Assembly: GCF_949987515.2 (NCBI RefSeq)
Contig: NC_082688.1
Coordinates: 80,170,731-80,234,730 of the forward strand
Length of the DNA stretch: 64,000 nt
Source: Delphinus delphis
Lineage: Eukaryota > Chordata > Mammalia > Artiodactyla > Delphinidae
Direction of reading: 5' to 3'
Shown: piece by piece, positions 33,101 through 48,100 of the stretch
Numbering within the stretch: position 1 is the stretch's first letter
How the letters are laid out: each line of letters opens with the position of its first letter
The notes under the pieces: generated by a model
Database searches by the model: none
Told to the model about the DNA's origin: nothing
Seen by the model: only the letters and a program-made list of their open reading frames with translations
Program-made: the position numbers and the translations under genes

Positions 33101-36100
33101 TACCACCTTCACAGGAAACATAGACCTCGTATAGAGACTGTTTTATACAAAGTCCCTAGGAAAGTAACTTTTAGATATGGCTTACAGTCTTCAGGCTTCA
33201 TGAGTGACCAATTAATTTCTTTACCTGCATGTCTGTTTCTTATGTCCTAGGTACTTTTAAATTGAATACGGACGCTGCTGAGTTCATTCCTCAGGAGAGA
33301 AAAAATTCTGGTCTAAACTGTGGGGGTCAAAGGAGACTAGATTCTAATAAAATTGGTAGAAGAAATTATAGTTCACCACCTCCCTGTCACCTTTCCAGGC
33401 AAGTCCCTTATGATGACATCTCTGCTGTTCATCACAGTTATCTTTCAGGAAGCAAACCTAAGAGTCAACAGACTTCTTTCCAATCCTCTGCTACTAATAA
33501 ATCACTCAAGAACCATGGCCTTCCAAATCAACCTTGGCAGAAATTGAGGAGTGAAAAGCAGCATATCAGAGTCAAGAGAACACAGGGTCTCACTGACCAG
33601 ACCTCAGATGCAGCTGGCTTAGAAAGTGTGGCCAAGTCAGAGAGTGGGACAAACCTCAGAGAGCACAGCCCTTCTGAGAATGAGAAGGAAATTGTCGGTG
33701 CAGATCCCAGGGGAGCAAAACCCAAAAAGGCAACCCAATTTGTATACAGCTATGGTAGAGGACCAAAAGTCAAGGGGAAACTCAAAAGTGAGTGGGGTCA
33801 CAGAATGACTCCCAAACCTGAGGAGGCGGGACCTGAAAACACCAAACCTGTGGGGGTTATCCACCCTGATTCTTCAGATGCATCCTCTAGAAAAGGAGTA
33901 GCGGATGGGTATGGGGCCAGGCGCAGCGAGCAGAGAAGATACCCACAGAAGAGGCCTCCCTGGGAAGTGGAGGGGGCCAGGCCACGACCAGGCAGGAATC
34001 CACCAAAACAGGAGGGCCAACGGCAAACAAACGCAGGATCCAGAAGCAACATGGCCTCTGTTCCAAAGGAAAATCTCAATGAAAGACCAGCAAAATCTGC
34101 CTGTGACAATGGGAACTTGGCAGTTGCCAGCAAGTCTTCCAGAAGGGTTGACCCAGAGAAATGTGCTGTAAGGAGGCAGGATCCTCAGGTAGCATCTTTC
34201 CCCCGAGGCAAACAGAACCACATGCTAAAGAATGTGGAAACACATACAGGTAAACCTATCTGAATGGGTGGAAATGTTTTCTCTCTCTCTTTTTTTTTTT
34301 TTAAATTTCTGAATAGGTAATACATTCATACAATTTAGAAACCAGAAAATATAAAAACGTACATAGTTAAAGTCTCTTTCTCTCCTTGTTCATCATCTCC
34401 TTGGGTCCTGCCACCACCTGCCCCCCTCCCCAATAGGTAACCACTTACTTAGTTTTTATATATCATAAGCAAATACAGGTAAGGAACGTTTTTCTTAACA
34501 AATAAGGAATTTAAAAAGTGCAGGTATGGGTGGTATAGATGTTTGGTTACAAGATTTGTTTTGAATTCTGAAAGCACAAGTAGGGGGTGGTAACATCTCC
34601 ACTGCCTGTCCTGGTTCCAGCCTGCATCACCTCTTGTCTGCTTTTCTGCAACAGTTCCTAACTAATCTTGCCATCTCCAGTTTTTCTCTTTGAGTTCACC
34701 TCTTACGTCAGCATCAGAAAGTGATCTTTCTAAAACACGTATTGACCTGCGTCACTCCCCTGCTTAATTCTGTTCACTTTTTCTCGTCACCTACAGATTC
34801 TGCCTTCTGCCTTACCCAACAGCCTCATCTTCTGCTGCCTCAGTCCCCACCACATTTTACTCCCTGGACTCTATACTGTCATCTTTCCATGCTGTTGCAT
34901 ATGTGGCTCCTTCTGTCTACACTGTCTACTACTCAGCTCACTGGTGAATTCTTACTCATATTTCAAAAGCTATAGTTTAGTCACATGTCCAGAAAACCTT
35001 TTGTCACCTCCACAGATAGCATTAATCTTTTCCAGCCCTGTGATATGTCCTTCCCTTACATATATATGCTTCTTTATAGCACTTACCACTGGAAACCATC
35101 ATTTGTTTATGTGTCAGTGCCCTCCACTAGTTTATATGGTCCTTGAAAGCAGAGACCATATTTTTCCTTTCAGTTTTATATCTCTATTGCCTAGCACATC
35201 TCTTAGAACACAGTAGGTACTCAGCTCTGACTGTTAGAAAGTTCTTTCTTACATTAAACTGAAAACTTCTTTCCTGTAAATATTTCCTATCTCCTAGTTC
35301 AAATTCTGTCCTCTGGAACTACACAGCAGCTAGTCTCTCTCCTCACAGCTTCCTTCCCACTCATTACACATCAGCTCTTTGCAGTATTTGAAGACACTTC
35401 TCATTTTACCCTGAGTATATATTTTATCCAGGCTAAATAGCTTCATTCCACCAGCTTTTTCTCATGGACCTTCACCATTCCGGTCTCCCTCCAGTTTAAT
35501 GTGACATACAGCCTAATACAGGGAGCCACCACCTGCCCGGGCCTGTTTTTACACAGGCCTATAGTTCTAGTTCTCATTTGCTTCACCAGGCAGTCCTTCT
35601 TGGGATCTTGACTTGTGTGTGAACAAAGGCAATGTTATACCAGAGTTGTTCTTGAATCCTCAAGGCTGGTTGATAGTTTCCTATTGCTTCATAACAAATT
35701 ACCACAAATGTAGTGGCTTAAGATAACACAACTTTACCATGTCATGGTTTCTGTGGGTCAGGAGTCTGGGTACGGGTTAACAGAGCTTTCTACTCAGGGT
35801 CTCACAGGACTGAAATTTGGCCAGGGATGCAGTCTTATCTGATGTGTGGGGTCCTTCTTGATGCTCACTGGTTGTTGATAGGATTTAGCTCCTAATGGGT
35901 GTAGGATCGAGGTCCCCATTTTCTTGCTGGCTGGGGATCACTCTCAGCTCCGAGGGGCCACCCGCAATTCCTTACCACATGGCCCCCTTCACAGCATGGT
36001 AGTTTGCTTCTTCAGAGCCTACAGGAAAGAATTTGCTACAGATTCTTTACATCTCTCTGACTTCTGTCTCTGATCACTAGACTCTTTTAAAAGGGCTCAC

Positions 36101-39100
36101 TTGATTAGATCAGGTCTACCCATACTTGAGGGGAGATTATCCAGGGCATGCACACCAGGAGCTGGGAATCTTGGAGGCCACCTTAGAGTTCTGCCTAACA
36201 AATCTCTCTGGATTCACATCCCAGCATTTTCTTGAGACCTCTTTATTCATATTTATTGAGTAGATGCTGTGTGCCAAGCACTGTTCTAGGTACTGGGAAT
36301 ACAGCACTAACGAGATTTACATTCTGGTAGGGAAGACAGGTAGAAAGCACTTAAATATTTAATATGTCAGGTGATAAGAGCTAAAATATAAAGCAGGGTT
36401 GGGTTTTTTTGTTTGTTTGTTTGTTTTTTTTTGTGGTACGCGGGCCTCTCACTGCTGTGGCCTCTCCCGTTGCGGAGCACAGGCTCCGGACGCGCAGGCT
36501 CAGCGGCCATGGCCCACGGACCCAGCCGCTCCGCGGCATGTGGGATCTTCCCGGACCGGGGCACGAACCCGTGTCCCCTGCATTGGCAGGCGGACTCTCA
36601 ACCACTGCGCCACCAGGGAAGCCCTTGTTTGTGTTTTTAAGCAGGGTTTTTAAAAAATTTATTTTTGGCTGCATTGGGTCTTCATTGCTGCGTGTGGACT
36701 TTCTCTAGTTGTGGCGAGTGGGGGCTACTCTTCGTTGCAGTGTGCAGGCTTCTCATTGCAGTGGCTTCTCTTGTGGAGAGCGGACTCTAGGCGCGTGGGC
36801 TTCAGTAGTTGTGGCACACGGGCTCAGTAGTTGGTGGCTCGTGAGCTCTAGAGCGCAGGCTCAGTAGTTGTGGTGCACGGGGGCTTAGTTGCTCCACGGC
36901 CTGTGGGATCTTCCCGGACCAGGGCTCGGACCTGTGTCCCCTGCATTGGCAGGCGGATTCTTAACCACTGTGCCACCAGGGAGGTCCCATAAAGCAGGTT
37001 AAGAGGACAGAGTAACAGGGGCGCCAGTTTACATAGGTTGGTCTCTTTGATACGGAGACATTTGAACATAGACCAGAAGGAAGTGCAGAAGTGCACCACG
37101 TGGCTCTCTGGAGAAGGGCATTTCAGGCAGAGAGAGAAGCAAGTGTAGATTGGGGTGGGGGGGGGCCATTGTGAGCAATGAAGAGGTGGGCAGTAGGGGA
37201 GGTCAGAGAAATCACAGGGACTGGGTCATATGAGGCTCTTAGATTTGGTTCTGAGTAGGAAGGTGAGAAGTAGCTGGGAGGTTTTTGGAGACGGGATGGC
37301 ATGATCTTACAAGCATTCTAAAATGATCACTCAGTCAGCTGTGTGAGGAATGGGCCCTAAGGAAGCAAGGGAATGAGTTAGGAGGCTGTTGTGGTAATTC
37401 AGGTACTTGATGGAGACTTGGATGAAGGTATCAGTGGTGGAAGAGGTAAGAATTGGTTAGACTCTGGGTGTATTTGGGAGGTAAAGCTGACAGAATTTAC
37501 AGATAGACTGGATGTTGGATGCGGGAGCATGAGAGGAGTCCAGGACGCAGCCAGGGTGTTGTGCCTGAGCAATGTGGAAGGCGAGAATTGCTGCACAGTG
37601 CAGTGGTAGCGCATGGGAGGGGAAAGCAGTGTTCGTGTTTTAAACTTTTCACTTAGGAATAATTTTAGATTTATAGAAAGTTTGCAAAGATAGAACAGAG
37701 AATTCCCATACACTCTTCACCCAGCTCCCTGTAATGTTAACATCTTTGTCAAAACTAAGAAATTAACACTGGTACCATGGTATTGACTGAACTTCAGACT
37801 TTTTTTTTGGCTACGCCGCGAGGCTTCCAGCGAGGCTTGTGGGAGCTTAGTTTTTTGACCAGGGATTGAACTCGTGCCCTTGGCAGTGAAAACACAGAGT
37901 CCTAACCACTGGACCGCCAGGGAATTCCCCCGGACTTTAGTTGGATTTCACCAGTTTTCCCACAAATACCCTTTTCCTGCTCCAGGGTGCAATCCAGGAT
38001 ATCACATTGCATTTAATCAGCATGTGTCCTTATTCTCCTCCAATCTGTGACAACTTCTTAGCCTTTCCTTGTTGGAAAACGTGTTTTTGCGTATGTTTTG
38101 CTTTGTCTCCTCCTTGTTCAGGAAAGATAAAGAATTTGGTTAAATTTATTAGATTTGAGTTGTCTACTAGACTGCCATATGGATATGTTAAATAGAGAGT
38201 TGGATATAAAATTCACAGAAGAGATCTGGACTGGAGATTTAAATTTGGGCATTGTCAGTGTAGAGATGGTGTTTAATGGACTAGAGGAGGTCACCTAAGG
38301 TGTGAGTGTAGTTAGACAAAAAAAGAGTGAGGATGGAGCCTACCTAGGCTTGGCTGGAAAATGAGCATCCAGTAAAGGAAACGGAGAAAGAGTAAACTGA
38401 ACTAGGATGTGAAACGTTCTAAACACCAAGTAAAGAAATTCAAGGAGGAGGCAGTGATAATTGTGCTAAATGCTGTTGATCAGTACAGCAGGATAACTGC
38501 ACATTGACTATTGGATTTGGCAATGTGAAGGTTACTGGTTTTTTTTTTTTTTTGAATTTTATTTTATTTATTTTTTTATACAGCAGGTTCTTATTAGTTA
38601 TCTATTTTATACATATTAGTGTATATATGTCAATCCCAATCTCCCAATTCATCGCACCACCACCGCCCCCCCGCCCCGCCTCTTTCTCCGCTTGGTGTCC
38701 ATACGTTTGTTCCCTACGTCTGTGTTTCAATTTCTGTTCTGCAAACCGGTTCATCTGTACCATTTTTCTAGGTTCCACATATATGCGTTAATATATGATA
38801 TTTGTTTTTCTCTTTCTGACTTATTTCACTCTGTACAACAGTCTCTAGATTGATCCACGTCTCTACAAATGACCCAATTTCATTCCTTTTTATGGCTGAG
38901 TAATATTCCATTGTATATATGTACCACATCTTCTTTATCCATTCATCTGTCAGTGGGCATTTAGGTTGCTTCCATGACCTGGCTACTGTAAATAGTGCTG
39001 CAATGAACATTGGGGTGCATGTGTCTTTTTGAATTACGGTTTTCTCTGGGTATATGTCCAGTAGTGGGATTGCTGGGTCATATGGTAATTCTATTTTTAG

Positions 39101-42100
39101 TTTTTTAAGGAACCTCCATGCTGTTCCCCATAGTGGCTGTATCAATTTACATTCCCACCAACAGTGCAAGAGGGTTCCCTTTTCTCCACACCCTCTCCAG
39201 CATTTGTTCTTCATAGATTTTCTGATGATGCCCATTCTGACTGGTGTAAGGCGATACCTCATTGTACTTTTGACTTGCATTTCTCTAATAATTAGTGATG
39301 TTGAGCAGCTTTTCATGTGCTTTTTCGCCATCTGTATGTCTTCTTTGGAGAAATGTCTATTTAGGTCTTCTGCCCATTTTTTGGATTGGATTGTTTTTTT
39401 TTTAATATTGAGCTGCATGAGCTGTTTATATATTTTGGAGATTAATCCTTTGTCTGTTGATTCGTTTGCAAATATTTTCTCCCATTCTGAGAGTTGTCTT
39501 TTTGTCTTGTTTGTAGTTTCCTTTACTTTGCAAAAGCTTTTAAGTTTCATTAGGTCCCGTTTGTTTATCTTTGTTTTTATTTCCATTACTCTAGGAGGTG
39601 GGCAAAAAAGGTCTTGCGGTGATTTATGTCAAAGAGTGTTCTTCCTATGTTTTCCTTTAAGAGTTTTATAGTATCTGGTCTTACATTTAAGTTTCTAATC
39701 CATTTGAGTTTATTTTTGTGTATGGTGTTAGGGAGTGTTCTAATTTCATTCTTTTACATGTAGCTGTCCAATTTTCCCAGCACCACTTATTGAAGAAGCT
39801 GTCTTTTCTCCATTGTATATCCTTGTCTCCTTTGTCATAGATTAGTTGACCATAGGTGCATGGGTTTATCTCTGGGCTTTCTATCCTGTTCCATTGATCT
39901 ATATTTCTGTTTTTGTGCCAGTACCATACTGTTTTGATTACTGTAGCTTCGTAGTATAGTCTGAAGTCAGGGAGTCTGATTCCTTCCGCTTGGTTTTTTT
40001 CCCTCAAGACTGCTTTGGCTATTTGGGGTCTTTTGTGTCTCCATACAAATTTTAAGATTTTTTTGTTCTACTTCTGTAAAAAATGCCATTGGTAATTTGA
40101 TAGGGATTGCATTGAATCTGTAGATTGCTTTGGGTAGTAGAGTCATTTTCACAATATTAATTCTTCCAATTCAAGAACATGGTATAGCTCTCCATCTGTT
40201 TGTATCATCTTTAATTTCTTTCATTAGTGTCTTATAGTTTTCTGCATACAGGGCTTTTTTCTCCCTAGGTAGGTTTATTCCTAGGATTTTATTCTTTTTG
40301 TTGCAATGGTAAATGGGAGTGTTTCTTTAATTTCTTTTTCAGATTTTTCATCATTAGTGTATAGGAATGCAAGAGATTTCTGTGCATTAATTTTGTATTC
40401 TGCTACTTTACCAAATTCATTGATTAGCTCTAGTAGTTTTCTGGTGGCATCTTCAGGATTCTCTATGTATAGTATCAAGTTATCTGCAAACAGTGACAGT
40501 TTTACTTCTTTCCAACTTGTATTCCTTTTATTTCTTCTTCTTCTCTGATTGCCATGGCTAGGACTTCCAAAACTATGTTGACTAATAGTGGTGAGAGTGG
40601 ACATCCTTGTCTTGTTCCTGATCTTAGAGGAAATGCTTTCAGTTTGTCACCATTGAGAATGATGTTTGCTGTGGGTTTGTCGTATATGGCCTTTATTATG
40701 TTGAGATAGTTTCCCTCTGTGCCCACTTTCTGGAGAGTTTTTATCATAAATCGGTGTTGAATTTTGTCAAAAGCTTTTTCTGCATCTATTGAGATGATCA
40801 TATGGTTTTTATTTTTCAGTTTGTTAATATGGTGTATCACATTGATTGATTTGCGTATATTGAAGAATCCTTGCATCCCTGGGATAAATCCCACTTGATC
40901 ATGGTGTATGAGCATTTTAATGTGTTGTTGGATTCTGTTTGCTAGTATTTTGTTGAGGATTTTTGCATCTATATTTATCAGTGATATTGGTCTGTAATTT
41001 TCTTTTTTTGTAGTATCTTTGTCTGGTTTTGGTATCAGGGTGATGGGGACCTCCCATAACGAGTTTGGGAGTGTTCCTTCCTCTGCAATTTTTTGGAAGA
41101 CTTTAAGAAGGATGGGTGTTAGCTCTTCTCTAAATGTTTGATAGAATTCGCCTGTGAAGCCATCTGGTCATGGACTTTTGTTTGTTGGAAGATTTTTAAT
41201 CACAGTTTCAATTTCAGTACTTGTGATTGGTCTGTTCATATTTTCTGTTTCTTCCTGGTTCAGTCTTAGAGGGTTATACCATTCTAAGCATTTGTCCATT
41301 TCTTCCAGGTTGTCCATTTTATTGGCATGGGGTTGCTTGTAGTAGTCTCTTATGATGCTTTGTATTTCTGTGGTGTCTGTTTTAACTTATGCTTTTTCAT
41401 TTCTAATTTTTATTTGAGTCCTCTCCCTCTTTTTCTTGATGAGTCTGGCTAATGGTTTATCAATTTTGTTTATCTTCTCAAAAAACCAGCTTTTAGTTTT
41501 ATTGATCTTTGCTATTGTTTTCTTTGTTTCTGTTTCATTTATTTCTGCTCTGATCTTTATGATTTCTTTCCTTCTGCTAATTTTGGGTTTTGTTTGTTCT
41601 TTTTTCTCTAGTTCCTTCAGGTGTAAGGGTAAGATGTTTATTTGAAATTTTTCTTGTTTCTTGAGGTAGGATTGTATTGCTATAAACTTTCCTCTTAGAA
41701 CTGCATTTGCTGCATCCCATAGGTTTTGGATAGTCGTGTTTTCATTGTCATTTGTCTCTAGGTATTTTTTGGTTTCCTCTGATGTCTTCAGTGATCTCTT
41801 GGTTATTTAGTAATGTATTGTTTAGCCTCCATGTGTTTATGTTTTTTATGTTTTTTTCCCTGTAATTCATTTCTAATCTCCTAGTGTTGTGGTTAGAAAA
41901 GATGCTTGATATGATTTCAATTTCCTTAAATTTACTGAGGCTTGATTTGTGACCCAAGATGTGATCTATCTTGGAGAATGTTCCATGCGCACTTGAGAAG
42001 AAAGTGTAATCTGCTGTTCTCAGATGGAATGTCCTATAAATATCAATTAAATCTATCTGGTCTATTGTGTCATTTAAAGCTTGTGTTTCCTTATTTGTTT

Positions 42101-45100
42101 TCTGTTTGGATGATCTGTCCATTGGTGTAAATGAGGTGTTAAAGTTCCCCACTATTATAGTGTTACTGTCAATTCTTCTTTTATAGCTGTTAGCACTTGC
42201 CTTATGTATTGAGGTGCTCCTGTGTTGGCTACATATATATTTATAAGTGTTATGTCTTCTTCTTGGATTGATTCTTTGATCATTATGTAGTGTCCTTCCT
42301 TGTCTCTTGTAACATTCTTTGTTTTAAAGTCTACTTTATCTGATATGAGTTTTGCTACTCCAGCTTTCTTTTGATTTCCATTTGCATGGAATATCTTTTT
42401 CCATCCCCTCACTTTCAGTCTGTATGTGTCCCTAGGTCTGAAGTGGGTCTCTTGTAGACAGCATATATATAGGTCTTGCTTTTGTATCTATTCAGCGAGC
42501 CTGTGTCTTTTGGTTGGAGCATTTAATCCATTCATGTTTAAGGTAATTATCGATATGTATGTTCCTATTACCATTTTCTTAATTGTTTTGGGTTTGTTTT
42601 TGTAGGTCCTTTTCTTCTCTTGTGTTTCCCACTTAAAGATGTTCCTTTAGCATTTGTTGTAGAGCTGGTTTGGTGGTGCTGAATTCTCTTAGCTTTTGCT
42701 TGTCTGTAAAGCTTTTGATTTCTCCATCGAATGTGAATGAGGTCCTTGCTGGGTAGAGTAATGTTGGTTGTAGGTTCTTCCCTTTCATCACTTTAAATAT
42801 GTTGTGCCACTCCCTTCTGGCTTGTAGAGTTTCTGCTGAGAAATCAGCTGTTAACCTTATTGGAGTTCCCTTGTATGTTATTTGTCATTTTTCCCTTGCT
42901 GCTTTCAATAATTTTTCTTTGTCTTTAATTTTTGCCAATTTGATTACTAGCATCTCGGCGTGTTTCTCCTTGGGTTAACCTGTGTGGGACTCTCTGCGCT
43001 TCTTGGACTTGAGTGGTTCTCTCCTTTCCCATGTTAGGGAAGTTTTTGACTATAATCTCTTCCAATATTTTCTTGGGTCCTTTCTGTCTGTTTTCTCCTT
43101 CTGGGATCCCTATAATGTGAATGTTGTTGCATTTAATGTTGTCCCAAAGGTCTCTTAGGCTGTCTTCATTTCTTTTCATTCTTTTTTCTTTATTCTGTTC
43201 CGCAGCAGTGAATTCCACCATTCTGTCTTGCAGGTCACTTTTCCGTTCTTCTGCCTCAGTTATTCTGCTGTTGATTCCTTCTAGTGTCTTTTTCATTTCA
43301 TTTATTGTATTGTTCATCTCTGTTTGTTTGTTTTTTAATTCTTCTAGGTCTTTGTTAAACATTTCTTGAAATTTGCCTCCATTCTTTTTCCAAGGTCCTG
43401 GATCATCTTCACTATCATCTTCACTATTCTGAATTCTTTTTCTGGAAGGTTGCCTATCTCCACTTCATTTAGTTGTTTTTCTGGGGTTTTATCTTGTTTC
43501 TTCATCTGGTACATAGCCCTCTGCCTTTTTATCTTGTCTATCTGTGAATGTGGTTTTTGTTCCACAGGCTGCAGGATTGTAGTTCTTCTAGTTTCTGCTT
43601 TCTGTCCTCTGGTGGATGAGGCTATCTAAGAAGCTTGAGCAAGTTTCCTCAAGGTTACTGGTCTTGCTAAGAGCAGTTTTAGTGGAGTAGTGGAGATGAA
43701 AGCTTGATTGGAATGGAAAGAGAGGCTTACCCCAAATATAAGTGTCCGTGGCTGTTTGAGAGTGGGCTTTGCTTACTCTCACTCTGAACTGAGAGAACCT
43801 AGCACTGCCCAGTCCTCCCAGACTGCCTGGATCCCTCATTCTGCAGTAACAAAACCCCCTATATCCTTTATTTGTTTTGGCTCTGCTCCTGCTCTTAATT
43901 GACCTATGGCCTTCTGTCGGGTCACCACTTCCTTACAGCCTCAGAGCCTGCTGTTTTCCCTTATCCCACTTACCTTAGTTTCTGGAAGACGGGAAGAGCA
44001 CACTCCTTCCCCAGTGTCATTTCTAAGCTATTATTCTTCTACCTTTGTATCAGAATCCCTGCTTTTTTGAAGCTAATGCTGCATGACCTTTTCTCTCCAT
44101 CCCCTTCCATGTCTCCTTATCTTTGTCATCTGTTAGCCTCCACATCTCCCAGCCCCAGCCTCAGTTATTAATGCATCTAGCCTGTATCTTTTTTCTACCC
44201 CAGTGATTCTCAAGGTATAGTCCCAGATCAGCAGCTGTCAGCAATACCTGGGAACTTGTTAGAAATGCACATTCTTGGGCCTCACCTCAGAGTTAGTAAA
44301 CAGAAATTCTGGGTGTGGGGCCCAGCAGTCTCTTCTTTTAACAAGCCTCCAGGTGGTTCTCATGCACATTCAAGTTTGAGAACTACTGATTTACCATAAA
44401 TCCTGCTGTTGTTCTGTGTGACTTCAATGATCACGTGGGTTATGTCATCCTCAGGTTCTTTGATCTTGTCACCTGCAGTGACCTTCATATCCGTTCCACC
44501 TCCACACCCACTACCAAGGAAATGACCCTGGGGATGCCCCGTCTCTGAAATTCTAAAGTCCTGTGTTCTGCTTTCTGACCGTAACCTCCTATCCTTTTGG
44601 CTCTCCCAGTCTCTTCCACCCACTATCAGTTCAGTCTCCATCCTTCTTCATCCCCTCTTCAGGCTAGGCCTTACTGTAAGTCATTTGAAGTATTATCCTT
44701 CTGCCAAGACATTTGGCAGGATCCCAGCCCTGGGTGGATGCTGCAGTCTAGCTTTTCTACCCTATCTGGATAACAGAATGCCATTTCAGGAAATCGTATA
44801 ACAGTATAGATTTGGCACTGCTGCAAATTCACTCGCCCTCTGAGGAAAGCCTTCCTGATCACCCTGTTTAAAACTATAATACTTCCCCCACTGCCGACCC
44901 TCGCTAACCTCTTTTCCTGGCTTATTTTTTTCCATAGCACTTATTACTATTTGATGATACTACTTATTTTCATTATTTATTTGTTTATTGACTACCTTCC
45001 ACCACAAGATAGTAAACTTCATAAGGGCAGAAGATTTTTGTCTGTTTTGTTCACTGTATACCCTTAGTGTCTAAAGAGTGTCTGGTACATGGTCAGTTCC

Positions 45101-48100
45101 CAGTAAATATTTTTGAATAGTGGTCTCCAGCTCAGCTGGCTTTCAGCACTGCCGTTTTCCGTTTATATGACCTTGGGCAGCTGTCCCTCCCATTTTCATC
45201 TAAGACTATTCCAAACCTTTTCCACACTTATTCAAACCTTCCTAACATTGATCTCTCAACCCCAATAGACCTCCTTGCCTCCTACTTCACTGAGAAAGGG
45301 GAGGTCATCACTGAGAAAGGGCATAATTTTCTCAACTTTTTGCTCTCTCTAAGCAAACTCAGAGACATCTGTGCCTGTTACTCCTTTTCTTTCATTCTGA
45401 GATCTCTTTTATTTCCTTTCATCAACCTTTCCACATCTACTACTCCAAGTTCTCAACCTGAAGCTCTTCCTGAGTCTGTCCTGCCCTCTAAAAGAAAAAC
45501 TTGCCCCATACGGGACCTCCCAGTAGTGTTGCTTTCCTTCCATTCAGTCTAATCAAGAGTCATCCACTCTGGGGCTTCCCTGGTGGCGCAGTGGTTGAGA
45601 GTCTGCCTGCCGATGCAGGGGACACGGGTTTGTGCCATGGTCCGGGAAGATCCCACATGAGCCCATGAGCCATGGCCCGTGAGCCATGGCCGCTGAGCCT
45701 GCGCGTCTGGAGCCTGTGCTCTGCAACGGGAGAGGCCACAACAGTGAGAGGCCCGCGTACCGCAAAAAAAAAAGAGTCATCCTCCACTCTGTGTCCTTTT
45801 CCCTAATCTGATTTCATGTCTCAGTCCTCTGGCATCATCACCACTTGACTCAGAGCTACTGGTAAGGTCACGAATGACTCAGTCCTTACTGTTATCCTGG
45901 ACTTCCCTTTGAGTTGGACACAAAGGGGTCTTTTCTGAAATGTAACTTCCTTGACTCCTTTGTTACCACACACTTCTGGTCCTTCTTGTTCTCCTTGACT
46001 GTTCCTGTTTATGTCCTTCACTATTCTCTTCCTCCACCTCTTTCCTAAATGTTGGTGTTACCTAGGGCTTTATCTCAGCCCTCTCTTCTTACTTGATAAG
46101 GCTTCATTGGGAGATTACAACCAGTTCTGTACTTTCAAACCACTACCTCTGGGCTGTACTGATTTCTAAACCTTTACATCCAGCCCCTAAGCTCTGCCAT
46201 AGGCCTTAGACTCACATAAATAAATGTGATGTCTCACATATGCTTCAGACTCAGCAAGACCATCTTGAACACGTTGATCATGCTTACGTTGTATTAGCTT
46301 TTTAAAAACAGCTGCCTTACCTTAAATAAGGCAGCTTACTAAAGTTGATAGGTTAATTTACCTTTATTCCCACCATCCAGATATAATCAGCTTTAACCTT
46401 TTAGTCTGTTTCCTTAAAGAATTTTTCAATGCTCAGTTTTACATAGTTGAAATCATATAATAAAAATAATCTCTATTCTTTTATTGCTTATTATAGTGTT
46501 ATATTTTTCCACTCATTAAGAAATCTTTGTAAACCTTATTTTAAATTAATATATAATATGCCATAAATAGATATGCATTAATATTTAAACAATCTCTATC
46601 TCCCCCCCTTTTTTTTTGCTGATATATTTTAAAGTAAACTCCAGATATCAGGCTATTTCACCTTCATATACTTTTAGGTTACATCTATTTAAAAAATATG
46701 GCCGTTTTCTTACATAATCATAGTGCCGTTATTGTGCTTAACAAAATTAGCGATAATTCCTTGAAATCATCTAATACCTGGTCCACAATTGAATTTCCCT
46801 GTTTGCCTCAAAAATGTCTTTTTACACTTGGATTTTTCTTTTATTTTTTTGCGGTACGCGGGCCTCTCACTGTTGTGGCCTCTCCCGTTGCGGACCACAG
46901 GCTCCGGACGCGCAGGCCCAGCGGCCATGGCTCACGGGCCCAGCCGCTCCGCGGCATGTGGGATCTTCCCGGACCAGGGCACGAACCCATGTCCCCTGCA
47001 TCGGCAGGCGGACTCTCAACCACTGCGCCACCAGGGAAGCCCTACACTTGGATTTTTCAAATCAGGATTGTTTTAGGTTTTGTTTTGTTTTGTTTTAAGA
47101 CTGTTATTTATTGGTGTATCTGAAAAGTTTGTAGTGCATTCTCCAGACAGGTCTCTGTTCTTCTGGTTTTTTAAGTGGGTTGTCACCCTCTTTACTGACA
47201 TACTATCAAAGTAAAAGTATAGAGAATATACAGTCATGACTGGGGAATGATGGAGAAGCCCTAGTGGGAGAGGGCCTAGGATTGAAGAAGAGCCAGTGGT
47301 CAGGATAGGGCTGCATCCAGCATGGACAAGAGTCTTGCACCTGAAATGTGATAGTTCACTAGCAGAGAGCTATTCCAGAATAGTACCATGTTTTACGTAT
47401 GTTACACGCTTAGATAAAACTGAAATGTTGGTGAAAGAATTATACTGTTTCTCTTGCTAGTATGTTTCTAGAACCTTTTACTATTATTTATTATTTTCAT
47501 TCATTCATACAACAGGTATTATTGAGTACCTTCTATGTGTAGAGTTAGGAAATAAACAAGGTAAAATATATGATAGACTTAAGTGGTGTGAAGAAAGATA
47601 AGGGAGATAGGGAATGCTTAGGGAGTGGGTTACAGTTTTTTTGTTTTTTTGGGGGGAGGGGTGGGTTCCAGTTTTTAAAGTGTGGCCAGAGACTGCCTCA
47701 TTGAGAAGACCACATTTTTAAAAAATTAATTAATTAATTAATTTAGTTTTGGCTGTGTTGGGTCTTTGTCTCTGTGCGAGGGCTTTCTCCAGTTGTGGCG
47801 AGCAGGGGCCACTCTTCTTCGCAGTGCATTGGCCTCTCACCGTCGCGGCCTGTCTTGTTGCGGAGCACAGGCTCCAGACGCGCAGGCTCAGTAGTTGTGG
47901 CTCACGGGCCTAGTTGCTTCGCGGCATGTGGGATCCTCCCAGACCAGGGCTCAAGCCCGTGTCCCCTGCATTGGCAGGCAGACTGTCAACCACTGCACCA
48001 CCAGGGAACCCGAGAAGACCACATTTTGAGTAAACACCTGAAGCGGGTGAGGGACTGAGCTGTGCAAATGTCTGGGGGACAGTATTCTAGGCAGAGGGAA

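Noticed and set aside
33229..33250. ATG at 33229 as the start of a 344-aa gene
   Set aside because: These 22 bases lie upstream of the tatgtcctag acceptor. The real start is exon 1 at 29663, matching MAEAPPVSG of NFX1.
38768..39586. Long open frame (272 aa) as a host gene
   Set aside because: It is the C-terminal part of L1 ORF2 in the retrotransposon at 38539-43650.
44360..44641. 93-aa minus-strand open frame
   Set aside because: Partly overlaps the MER5-type element, has no recognisable domain, and is within NFX1 intron 2.
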